64,000 nt of DNA from Antrihabitans stalactiti. Lineage in GTDB: Bacteria; Actinomycetota; Actinomycetes; Mycobacteriales; Mycobacteriaceae. Each line of letters starts with the position of its first letter. The first letter of the stretch is position 1. The notes under the pieces were generated by a model. It ran no database searches. It was not told the origin of the DNA and saw only the letters and a program-made list of their open reading frames with translations. The stretch spans positions 744,001 through 808,000 of the forward strand of contig NZ_VCQU01000001.1 of assembly GCF_012932915.1 (NCBI RefSeq), given 5' to 3'. This document shows positions 9,505 through 16,313 of this stretch, piece after piece. The translations under genes were made by a program, and so were the position numbers.

Positions 9505-9527
9505 ACGTTAGAACCAGCCACCGACAA
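9505..9527 (-). promoter_or_regulatory. PafBC-type (RecA-NDp) promoter of recA
   Basis: Read on the minus strand: TTGTCGGTG (9527-9519), 8 nt, TAACGT (9510-9505). This matches the mycobacterial LexA-independent DNA-damage promoter TTGTCRGTG-N8-TANNNT that is bound by PafBC. A start site near 9498 would leave a leader of about 39 nt containing AGGGGAA. Confidence 0.8.
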
Positions 9528-9594
9528 GTTCGTAAATCTCGGGCTTGACCTGCGGAAACTATCCAATTGTCCGGGTGTTCGTTCAAGCATAGGG

Positions 9595-9606
9595 GAACAC
9601 CTGTTC
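9595..9606. promoter_or_regulatory. LexA-type SOS box
   Basis: GAACACCTGTTC fits the Gram-positive SOS box GAAC-N4-GTTC and lies upstream of the PafBC-type promoter of recA, the same order of two control sites as in mycobacterial recA. It is also 84 bp before the divergent channel gene. Confidence 0.7.
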
Positions 9607-9689
9607 GAGTCAAATACATCCGTGTTCGACACGCCGACGGACTTGGTCAACCAGCATCACCGCTCACGCCCTCATGGCACAGTGGTCGA

Positions 9690-10358
9690 ATGTCTTGGCT
9701 ACGCGCGGCGCGCGAGCACCCCTCCGCGATCCTATTTGCGGTTCAGATTCTGGAGATCATGGTCTATCCCGCGTTGGAGGGGTCCGGCATCGGACGCGCC
9801 ACCTTCAACGCACTAGGGCTCGCCGTCGTCCTGCTCGCGCTCTGGTCGGTGCGCTATTCACCCGGCCTGACCTGGGTCGGCGTCTTGCTCGCACTGCCAG
9901 CAGCAAGCTTGCTGCTGGTTCAAGTCGTGTTCGACCTCCCCGTCTTGTCCGGGTGGTCTTCATCGTTCGAAGCGCTCCTGTACCTGTACGCGGCTGGGTG
10001 CATGCTCGCCTACATTTTGGCCGACCACGTCATCACCCGCGACGAATTGTGGGCTGTCGGAGCAACGTTCACGCTGCTGGCGTGGGCATTCGCGCACATC
10101 TTCACTGTCTGCCAAGCGCTGCAACCGATGAGTTTCACCGCAGCGGTCACGCCGGATCAGCCGCGTTCGTGGGTCGAGTTGTTGTTTCTGAGCGTCACCA
10201 CGCTGACGTCGACGGGCTTGTCCGACATCGTGCCGATCCGCCCGGTCGCGCGTGCGATCGTCATGATCGAACAGATCGTGGGATTGGGCTACGTCGTCAT
10301 GTTGGTGTCGCGCGTCGTCGGTCTGACTGTCGCGCGAACCGACAAGACCGACGAGTGA
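9690..10358 (+). CDS. Ion-channel-like membrane protein (two-TM pore domain, atypical filter)
   Basis: 222 residues, about five N-terminal hydrophobic helices and a C-terminal pore unit: an outer helix, a P-loop (about residues 166-185) and an inner helix rich in Val/Leu. The P-loop reads TTLTSTGLSD, aligned with the potassium selectivity filter TTVGYGD but with STGLSD in place of VGYGD. It therefore belongs to the Ion_trans_2 superfamily, but its selectivity is unclear. The start ATG 9690 has CACAGT 6 nt upstream and no ribosome-binding site; earlier ATGs in frame lie over the LexA box and lack conserved sequence. Divergent from recA. Confidence 0.7.
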   Translation: MSWLRAAREHPSAILFAVQILEIMVYPALEGSGIGRATFNALGLAVVLLALWSVRYSPGLTWVGVLLALPAASLLLVQVVFDLPVLSGWSSSFEALLYLYAAGCMLAYILADHVITRDELWAVGATFTLLAWAFAHIFTVCQALQPMSFTAAVTPDQPRSWVELLFLSVTTLTSTGLSDIVPIRPVARAIVMIEQIVGLGYVVMLVSRVVGLTVARTDKTDE

Positions 10359-10367
10359 CCCGTCGAA

Positions 10368-10559
10368 TTACCAGCGCGACCGCGGTACGTCGAACTCTGC
10401 GCACAGCGCCCGCCAGATATCTCGCGGGTCGACCCCATCCTCGATGGCCTGCGCACCGGTCTTCCCCAGTGCCGGGATCATGTGGTCGGCGAGAATCGAA
10501 TCGCCTCGCGCAGCACCGAACTCGGTGTGGAGAAGCTCGGTGAAATCGGTCAGGCGCAC
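10368..10559 (-). CDS. DUF3046 family protein
   Basis: 63 residues, the full length of the family, beginning MRLTDFTELLHTEFG and containing the conserved ADHMIPALGKTGAQAIEDG and WRALC segments. DUF3046 proteins lie next to recA/recX in Actinobacteria; in M. tuberculosis the counterpart is Rv2738c. Cytoplasmic, function unknown. It converges with the channel gene (9 bp between stops) and starts 13 bp after the glycosyltransferase stop, so the two are probably cotranscribed. Confidence 0.85.
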   Translation of the reverse strand: MRLTDFTELLHTEFGAARGDSILADHMIPALGKTGAQAIEDGVDPRDIWRALCAEFDVPRSRW

Positions 10560-10572
10560 CCGGCCAGCGTAG

Positions 10573-11724
10573 TCAGGTTTTCAGGACGGCGTGACACACA
10601 GCAATCGGATCCACCACATCGGCGACGGACCGCGCGGCCGCAGCCGCAGCCTCGCGGAAACTCGATTCGCCGAGCACGCGCGCCACAGCGTCGCGCACGG
10701 CCTCAGCGGTCAGCGGCCGGACCACGACCGCACTCCCCTGCCGCGCAGCCCGATTCGCCAATTCCCATTGATCGCCGCCACCTGGGACGGCCACGACGGG
10801 GACGCCGGCGAGCAAGGCCTTCGACAGCAGGCCGTGCCCGGCACCGCACACCACGACCGAGGCGTGGGCAAGCAGTTCGTCCTGGCGACCCAGCCCAGCG
10901 GTCGCCCAAGTCGGCAGGTTGGCCGGAGGCTCCTCCAGCATCGACAACGCGACGCGAACGCCGGCGCCCGCAAGACCTTCCAGCGTCGCTTCGACCATCC
11001 CGACCGCGCCCGTGAACGCGGTCGACGGAGCCACCATGACCAACGGCTCGTCACCAGGTGGCAGGTCGAGAACCTCGTCCGTCGGCTCCCAGTGCAGCGG
11101 TCCGATGACATGAGCGTGCTCGGGCCAATCAGGGCGCGGTACCTCCAGAGCCGGCAGCGTTGCGATCAACTGCGCGGCAGGCCCTGGGTCTACCTCGGGT
11201 AAACCGATACCGATTCGGGCCTGGCTCCGCTGGCGCAGACCTTGCTTGATCGATCGCCCGGTCGCCGCGCGCATCAGCCCGTCCCGTAGTCCGCCCAGCA
11301 CGCCCTCTCCCGGGGCGAGTCCACTTCCGATGGGCGGCAACGCCTTCGACGGGGAATACAGCGGGTGCGGCGACAACTCGACCCATGGAACGTCCAGTCG
11401 CTCAGCGGCCAGCCCGCCGCCCGCGGTCAAGATGTCGGAGACGACGAGTTCTGGCAAGGTCGCGCTCAGGTCGGGCAGTAGCTCGGTCGCAATGTAGGCC
11501 GCCCGCTCGTGGATCCGTCGACCGGCATCGGAGTCGTCGTCCTCGATTCGAGGAGCCAGGCCCTTCAACTTCAGCGCGATGATTCCCTCGCGCTTCGCCG
11601 CCTCCAGCCATCTGCTGCCGGTGAAGAGCGTCGGCTGATCGCCTGCGGCGAGAAACCGCTTACACAGCGCAATGGCGGGGAACGCATGCCCCGGATCTGG
11701 TCCAGCGACAACAGCTACTCGCAT
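10573..11724 (-). CDS. GT1-family glycosyltransferase-like protein (Rv2739c-like)
   Basis: 383 residues with the GT-B architecture of macrolide/UDP-glycosyltransferases. The N-terminal acceptor domain starts with VAVVAGPDPGHAFPAI. The C-terminal nucleotide-sugar domain shows ELLAHASVVVCGAGHGLLSKALLAGVPVVAVPGGGDQ-type features: the conserved G-G-H-x-T-like site is AGHGLL, followed by PVVAVP and GDQ. The same gene sits beside DUF3046-recA in mycobacteria (Rv2739c). Donor and acceptor are unknown. A perfect hairpin (11749-11788) lies just upstream of its start. Confidence 0.8.
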   Translation of the reverse strand: MRVAVVAGPDPGHAFPAIALCKRFLAAGDQPTLFTGSRWLEAAKREGIIALKLKGLAPRIEDDDSDAGRRIHERAAYIATELLPDLSATLPELVVSDILTAGGGLAAERLDVPWVELSPHPLYSPSKALPPIGSGLAPGEGVLGGLRDGLMRAATGRSIKQGLRQRSQARIGIGLPEVDPGPAAQLIATLPALEVPRPDWPEHAHVIGPLHWEPTDEVLDLPPGDEPLVMVAPSTAFTGAVGMVEATLEGLAGAGVRVALSMLEEPPANLPTWATAGLGRQDELLAHASVVVCGAGHGLLSKALLAGVPVVAVPGGGDQWELANRAARQGSAVVVRPLTAEAVRDAVARVLGESSFREAAAAAARSVADVVDPIAVCHAVLKT

Positions 11725-11748
11725 CGCCTCAGGGTGCCACAGCCGACT

Positions 11749-11788
11749 GTGCGCGAGTCTTACCCGCCCAGGGGTAAGACTCGCGCAC
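11749..11788. terminator. GTGCGCGAGT-family intergenic hairpin, copy 1
   Basis: Perfect 17-bp stem (GTGCGCGAGTCTTACCC at 11749-11765 pairing with 11772-11788) and a 6-nt loop. It follows the stop of the 58-residue membrane protein gene (minus strand) by 8 nt, which fits a terminator for that gene. It shares its outer stem with copies at 46791 and 62453. Confidence 0.6.
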
Positions 11789-11795
11789 GGTTGCG

Positions 11796-11972
11796 TCAGG
11801 GCACACGCGTCAGGTCGCCGCGGTCGCCGCTGGAGACCGCCTTGAACAGCAGGTACAACCCGAAGATGATCGCGCTGACCACGAGAATCGGGAACAAGCC
11901 CTTCAGGAGCGCGCCGATCACCGCCAGCGCAATCCAGATCAATGCGACGATCCCAATGATTTTCCAGAACAC
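11796..11972 (-). CDS. 58-residue membrane miniprotein
   Basis: A short gene that uses a GTG start. It is supported by a strong GGAGG 8 nt upstream of GTG 11972, two hydrophobic segments (IIGIVALIWIALAVIGALL, then LFPILVVSAIIFGLYLLF) joined by a short LKG turn, and a charged tail ending DRGDLTRVP. It probably forms a two-helix membrane hairpin. No family is recognised with confidence. Because the M. tuberculosis Psp locus includes small membrane partners, a link to the nearby pspM/pspA genes is possible but weak. A hairpin follows its stop. Confidence 0.65.
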   Translation of the reverse strand: MFWKIIGIVALIWIALAVIGALLKGLFPILVVSAIIFGLYLLFKAVSSGDRGDLTRVP

Positions 11973-12017
11973 GTAACCCGCCTCCGTTTGCCTATCCGGA
12001 GCATCAGATCTTGATCT

Positions 12018-12039
12018 CCGTGCCTCAATGCTGGCACGG
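12018..12039. terminator. Short hairpin downstream of the hydrolase gene
   Basis: CCGTGCC (12018-12024) pairs perfectly with GGCACGG (12033-12039) across an 8-nt loop, 45 bp beyond the hydrolase stop on the minus strand. The 110-bp gap 11973-12083 holds nothing else recognisable. Confidence 0.4.
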
Positions 12040-12083
12040 GTGAGTATGCAAATCAGCAGGTCAGAGCCGAAATCAGGGAAAGA

Positions 12084-13025
12084 TCAGGGTTCACCCTGAG
12101 CCCGAGAGCTCGGCGTGACGTCCGCGCTCAGATGCCTGGTCAGGAACCGCACCGCGTGCTTGACGGCTGCCTCGTGGAACGGCTTGCCCGGAAAGAGGTC
12201 GAAGTGGTCGCCGGGGTAGTGCCGGACCTCGGCCCGCGCAGCGAACGCAGCCTTCGCCGCGGGGTACGGGGGCGCGCTCCGGTCGAAGTCGGCGATCTGC
12301 ACCAGCACCGGGGCCGTGATCCGCTTGGCCGCCTTGGCCGGTGCCCGACTCCCGAGCTCGAGACTGACGTCTGCGGCGATCTCGTTGCGCCAACTCGGCC
12401 CGGCGATGCTCAGGTAGTCCTCGAGAGTGCCCGCCAGGGTAAGAGCACCGACTTCACCGGGACGGGCGACGATCGGCATCATCCTCGGACCGCGGCCACT
12501 GGCTGCGGACAGCTTGCTGGTGAGGCCGAGGGCGGCGGCCCGGGCCAGCTCGCTGGGTCGGTGTGACTTCGTGGCGTGCACGGCTGCCGCCATCCCGTCG
12601 ACCATCGGCACCAATGCGACGACCGCGGCAATGTCGTTGCGATCGGCCGCGACCGTCAGGACGTGCCCGCCGGCCAGCGAGACCCCCCAGAGCACGATGC
12701 GTTGCGGATCCACGCCAGGAAGTCGTCCAGCTGCCGCGATGGCCGCCCGATAGTCGTCGGCCTGGCCAGTCAGCGAGACTCGCTGCCGCGCGCTGCCCTC
12801 ACTCTCGCCGAAGCCCCGGTAGTCGAAGACCAGCGCGTCGAGTCCGGCCGCCGCAAATGCCTCGGCGAACGGTGCCAGTCCGGAGTCCTTGGTGCCGCCG
12901 AGTCCGTGCGCCAGCACGACCGCCGGCCGACCGGCCGGGCCTGCCAGCCGATCGTCTACGGCCGGGAAATGCCAGGCCGCACAGGTGGTGCCGTCCGAGG
13001 AGAAGGTCCGGTCGTGGCGGGTCAT
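12084..13025 (-). CDS. Alpha/beta hydrolase (serine esterase/lactonase-like)
   Basis: 313 residues with the alpha/beta-hydrolase fold. Oxyanion-side motif VLAHGLGGTKDS is near residue 40, the nucleophile elbow is GVSLAGG (Ser in G-x-S-x-G), the acid is in QIADFDRSAP, and the catalytic His is in YPGDHFDLF near the C-terminus. ATG 13025 overlaps the tetR TGA by 4 bp; the longer open frame upstream is a shadow of tetR. Third gene of the FMO-TetR-hydrolase unit. Hydrolysis of the ester or lactone made by the adjacent monooxygenase is a reasonable inference. Confidence 0.85.
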   Translation of the reverse strand: MTRHDRTFSSDGTTCAAWHFPAVDDRLAGPAGRPAVVLAHGLGGTKDSGLAPFAEAFAAAGLDALVFDYRGFGESEGSARQRVSLTGQADDYRAAIAAAGRLPGVDPQRIVLWGVSLAGGHVLTVAADRNDIAAVVALVPMVDGMAAAVHATKSHRPSELARAAALGLTSKLSAASGRGPRMMPIVARPGEVGALTLAGTLEDYLSIAGPSWRNEIAADVSLELGSRAPAKAAKRITAPVLVQIADFDRSAPPYPAAKAAFAARAEVRHYPGDHFDLFPGKPFHEAAVKHAVRFLTRHLSADVTPSSRAQGEP

Positions 13026-13660
13026 TCCGGGCTCCGTGTTCCGTAGATGGTGCTCAGCCAGATAAAGGTGATGGCCTCGATGTGTTTTGCTCGTGGCGGG
13101 CCGGTGCCGAGCGAGTGCCGTTCCAGCGCATGGTCGTTGACGTCGAGCAATACCGAGGCGACCGCAGCAGCATCCGGACCCTCGACAGCACGACCCGCCG
13201 CACGTTCGGTGTCGATCATGCAGCCGATCACCGCGGCGAAGTCGGCCCGGCCGGCGTCCCACATCTGTCGTACGCCTGCGCTGGAGGCTCGTGCCTCCAG
13301 CAGCGCCCGGTAGGTGTGCGGACTGTCGTCGACGGAGTCGAAAAGCAGCGTGACAGCCTGGCTGATCCGCTGCGCGGGGTCGCCCTCGGCCTTGACCAGG
13401 ATCTCGTTCGCCTCGGCGGCCGCGTCGTACAGGCCCTGCATCAGGGCGAGCACCGCGACCGCCTTGCTCTCGAAGTAGAAGTAGAACGCTGACCGCGTCA
13501 CGCCGGCGCGGCCGGAGATATCGGCAACGTTGACCGCGTCGAGGGTCTGCTCGCGGAGCAGTTCGTCGAAGGCGCGCAGGAGTGCGTCGCGGCGGGCATC
13601 ACCGCGGTTCGGGTTGCGCCGGTCGACCAGCCGGTTCCAGGCGCCGCTCTCTTCGGTCAT
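13022..13660 (-). CDS. TetR-family regulator (EthR-like)
   Basis: 212 residues. The N-terminal helix-turn-helix covers about residues 25-70 (VNVADISGRAGVTRSAFYFYFESK, key FYFYFxSK). The C-terminal ligand domain contains AAVIGCMIDTERAAG and ends FIWLSTIYG, resembling EthR, the repressor of the ethA monooxygenase, over the same positions. ATG 13660 overlaps the FMO stop, and its own stop overlaps the hydrolase start. It probably represses both divergent units through the palindrome at 15001-15012; the ligand is unknown. Confidence 0.85.
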   Translation of the reverse strand: MTEESGAWNRLVDRRNPNRGDARRDALLRAFDELLREQTLDAVNVADISGRAGVTRSAFYFYFESKAVAVLALMQGLYDAAAEANEILVKAEGDPAQRISQAVTLLFDSVDDSPHTYRALLEARASSAGVRQMWDAGRADFAAVIGCMIDTERAAGRAVEGPDAAAVASVLLDVNDHALERHSLGTGPPRAKHIEAITFIWLSTIYGTRSPE

Positions 13661-14976
13661 CTCGCTTGCGCTCGCCGGCGACCGGCCGGAATTTCGCGGG
13701 CACGGATGTCGTGCTCGTAGATGAAATAGTCGACTTGCTGGGTGTGCCGGGGCGTGTGCAACACGTGCCCGATGTACTGCTGCTCGTCGGCCACGATCAC
13801 CCGCTCCATCTCGGCGACGTCGGGCAGCGCGTAGGCACCGACCAGATGGGCCGCCGCGAGCCGGGCCTGGCTCTCGACGAACGGGAAGAGCGTCGGCGTC
13901 GCCTGGGCGAATCCGACGAAGGTGAGGTCGTCGATGCCGGGCTTGAACATCCGCTTGTAGAGAGGCAGCCGGTTCTCCGGAGCGCTGATGAAGTCAGGAT
14001 CGAAGAACGGGAAGGTGATGTTATAGCCAGTGGCGTAAACGATTACGTCGAATTCGTCGCTGGTTCCGTCGGCAAAATGAACGGTTGCGCCGTCGAGCAG
14101 CGAGACGTTCGGCTTCGGTACCACGTCACCAGAACCGAGCCGAAGCGGCAGCTCTACCGACTGGGTCGGGTGCGCCTCGAAGAATTTGTGGTTGGGCTCG
14201 GGAAGGCCGTAGAGCGCACCGTTGCTGCCGTTCAAGACCTGTCCCCACTGCATGATCTTGCGCTGCCAGGCCAGTGGCAGGTGCGGGGTGGTGCGGTACA
14301 TCGTGTCGGCGGGCTTGCCGCCGATGTACTTGGGCACGATCCAGACACCCGACCGGGTGGACAGCGTGACTTTGGTCTGCAGCGACTTGCTGGACAGCTC
14401 CACCGCGATGTCCGCAGCGCTGTTTCCGATTCCCACCACCAGGATTCGCTGACCGAAGAAGTCCAGCGGATCCTTCGGGTCGACGTAGTGATGCGAGTGG
14501 ATCGAGACCCCGCTGAACTCACCGGGAAAGTCGGCGAAGCGCGGGTCCCAGTGGTGACCGTTCCCGACGACCAAGTGGTCGAAGTATCGGGTGGCGCCGG
14601 CCTGGTCGACGATCTCCCAGCCGCTGGTCTCGCCGTCGGGCCGGCGGGCGCTGACCACACCGTTGGTGAACTCGATGTTGTCCTTGAGGTCGAACGCCTC
14701 GGCGTAGGACTCCAAGTAGTCCTTGATCTGGGTGTGGTGCGGGAAGTCGGGGTAGTCGACCGGCATAGGAAAGTCCCGGAAAGACAGCCTCTGCTTGGAG
14801 GTGTCGATGTGCAGCGAGCGGTAGGCGCTGCTGTGACCGTTCGGGTTGCCGAACGCCCAGTTGCCGCCGATCCGATCGGAGGTCTCGAAGCAGGTGTATG
14901 GAAGCCCGTAGTCGGCGAGCATCTTGCCGGTAGTCAGGCCGCTGATGCCGGCGCCGATGATTGCCGTTGTCTTCAC
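13657..14976 (-). CDS. Flavin-containing monooxygenase (class B FMO)
   Basis: 439 residues. The FAD Rossmann motif GAGISG is at 8-13, the FMO fingerprint FSGVSIHSHHY matches FxGxxxHxxxY, the NADPH Rossmann motif is VGIGNSAAD, and YATGYNITFPFF is the FATGY-like linker. It would oxygenate a soft nucleophile or a ketone with NADPH and O2. GTG 14976 is chosen because TACCGT lies exactly 7 nt upstream, there is no ribosome-binding site, and KTTAIIGAG begins the fold immediately. The longer frame from 15006 would run through the operator. Coupled to tetR by ATGA. Confidence 0.85.
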   Translation of the reverse strand: MKTTAIIGAGISGLTTGKMLADYGLPYTCFETSDRIGGNWAFGNPNGHSSAYRSLHIDTSKQRLSFRDFPMPVDYPDFPHHTQIKDYLESYAEAFDLKDNIEFTNGVVSARRPDGETSGWEIVDQAGATRYFDHLVVGNGHHWDPRFADFPGEFSGVSIHSHHYVDPKDPLDFFGQRILVVGIGNSAADIAVELSSKSLQTKVTLSTRSGVWIVPKYIGGKPADTMYRTTPHLPLAWQRKIMQWGQVLNGSNGALYGLPEPNHKFFEAHPTQSVELPLRLGSGDVVPKPNVSLLDGATVHFADGTSDEFDVIVYATGYNITFPFFDPDFISAPENRLPLYKRMFKPGIDDLTFVGFAQATPTLFPFVESQARLAAAHLVGAYALPDVAEMERVIVADEQQYIGHVLHTPRHTQQVDYFIYEHDIRAREIPAGRRRAQAR

Positions 14977-14983
14977 ATCCGCA

Positions 14984-14989
14984 ACGGTA
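14984..14989 (-). promoter_or_regulatory. -10 element of the leaderless FMO gene
   Basis: TACCGT on the minus strand, 7 nt before GTG 14976. Its -35 region would fall on the palindrome at 15001-15012. Confidence 0.5.
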
Positions 14990-14994
14990 GGCGC

Positions 14995-15000
14995 TACTTT
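14995..15000 (+). promoter_or_regulatory. -10 element of the leaderless SDR gene
   Basis: TACTTT, then 6 nt, then GTG 15007. The two divergent promoters overlap face to face within about 30 bp. Confidence 0.45.
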
Positions 15001-15012
15001 TGACACGTGTCA
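15001..15012. promoter_or_regulatory. Perfect 12-bp palindrome, probable TetR operator
   Basis: TGACACGTGTCA spans the SDR start codon and the -35 zone of the FMO promoter. One bound repressor would block both promoters; the TetR gene between FMO and hydrolase is the obvious candidate. Confidence 0.65.
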
Positions 15013-15828
15013 ACCATTATAGACAGACGTCAGACGCGCAAGGTGTACGCCGGCAAAGTAGCGATCGTGACCGGCGGAGCGTCAGGGATCGGGGCATCGC
15101 TCGTCCGCGCCCTGCGCAGCGAAGGGGCCACAGTGATCTCCGCGGACCTGCAGCCCGGTGGCGATGACGTGGCGCTGGACGTGACCCATGCGGCGGCGGT
15201 GCAAGCGTTGGTGGACAGGGTCGTCGACGAGCACGGAAGGCTCGACTTGATGTTCAACAACGCCGGGATCAGCCTGATCGGCGAGACCCAGGATCTGTCG
15301 CTCGCGCAGTGGAACTCGATCATCGACGTGAAAATCCGCGGCGTCGTGCACGGTGTCGCTGCGGCGTACCCGCAGTTCATCCGGCAGGGCAATGGGCACA
15401 TCGTGAACACGGCATCGATGGGCGGACTGATGGCGGCCGGGCTGCTGACGTCGTACGTGATGACCAAGCACGCCGTTGTCGGACTTTCCCTGGCGTTACG
15501 CTCCGAGGCCGCGGCGTACGGCGTCGGTGTGACCGCGATCTGCCCGGCTGCGGTGAACACTCCGATCCTGGACAAGGGTGAGTTCGGCACGGTTCGCGGG
15601 CGCGACTACTTCCTGAAGGGCCAAGGCATCCGCAAGCCGGTGGACCCGGACCTCCTCGCCCAGCGGGTGCTGGCGGCCGTGGCTGCTGGTCAGGCGCTGG
15701 TCGTCGAGCCCGTGCAGGCAAGAATGGCGTGGCGCTTGCAGCGGTTCCTGCCGGCAGTCACGCAAAAGGCCTCCATCAGGTTCATCGCCAAGCAGCGCAA
15801 GCTCGCTGCCGAGAAGGGAGCACGATGA
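15007..15828 (+). CDS. Short-chain dehydrogenase/reductase
   Basis: 273 residues, classical SDR. The cofactor motif GGASGIG (TGxxxGxG) is near residue 20, the NNAG motif is in MFNNAGIS, the catalytic Ser is in VNTASMGG, and Tyr and Lys are in SYVMTKHA (YxxxK). Asp in ISADLQ after beta-2 favours NAD(H). It interconverts an alcohol and a ketone; oxidation feeding the divergent FMO is inferred. GTG 15007 is supported by TACTTT 6 nt upstream; GTG 15043 is an alternative. First gene of a unit with the F420-type reductase, joined by ATGA. Confidence 0.88.
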   Translation: MSTIIDRRQTRKVYAGKVAIVTGGASGIGASLVRALRSEGATVISADLQPGGDDVALDVTHAAAVQALVDRVVDEHGRLDLMFNNAGISLIGETQDLSLAQWNSIIDVKIRGVVHGVAAAYPQFIRQGNGHIVNTASMGGLMAAGLLTSYVMTKHAVVGLSLALRSEAAAYGVGVTAICPAAVNTPILDKGEFGTVRGRDYFLKGQGIRKPVDPDLLAQRVLAAVAAGQALVVEPVQARMAWRLQRFLPAVTQKASIRFIAKQRKLAAEKGAR

Positions 15829-16313
15829 GTGCCACCAAGCCCAACGGACTCGATTCACCGCTGATCCCGAAGGTGATGAAGTACGCCGGCAAGGCGCACG
15901 TCCGGGTCTACCGAATGACTGGCGGCCGGGTCGGCGGCAAGTGGCGGATCGGCGCCGGCTGGAAGAAGCCGGTCCAGACGCTGCTGCTCGACCATGTCGG
16001 CCGCAAGAGCGGCCGTAAGTTCACCACACCGCTGCTGTACCTGCGCGACGGACCGGACGTGGTGATCGTGGCCTCGCAGGGCGGGCTGCCGAAGAACCCG
16101 CAGTGGTACGCCAACCGGATGGCGACGCCGGACACATCGGTCCAGATCAAGTCCGAGAGGCGAGCGGTGACGGCCCGCACCGCGAACGCCGAAGAGCGCG
16201 CCGACCTCTGGCCCAAGCTGGTCGATCTCTACGCCGACTTCGCCAGCTACCAGTCCTGGACCGACCGGGAGATCCCGGTGGTGATCCTCGGACCAAGATC
16301 AAGCGGCGGGTGA
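15825..16313 (+). CDS. Deazaflavin (F420)-dependent nitroreductase-family protein
   Basis: 162 residues of the Ddn/DDN family. Conserved features are the segment LLLDHVGRKSGRKFTTPLLYLRDG (GRKSG binds the cofactor phosphate), VVIVASQGG and PQWYANRMATPDTSVQI. Family members reduce quinones, enones or nitro compounds with F420H2, usually at the membrane. ATG 15825 overlaps the SDR stop. The 3' end overlaps the convergent pspM gene by 15 bp, so the last codons (RSSGG) are read on both strands. This marks the right border of the accessory block. Confidence 0.85.
   Translation: MSATKPNGLDSPLIPKVMKYAGKAHVRVYRMTGGRVGGKWRIGAGWKKPVQTLLLDHVGRKSGRKFTTPLLYLRDGPDVVIVASQGGLPKNPQWYANRMATPDTSVQIKSERRAVTARTANAEERADLWPKLVDLYADFASYQSWTDREIPVVILGPRSSGG

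Noticed and set aside
13582-15003. 473-codon open frame antisense to the FMO gene
   Set aside because: It runs through the tetR start and the divergent promoter; FMO motifs are on the other strand.
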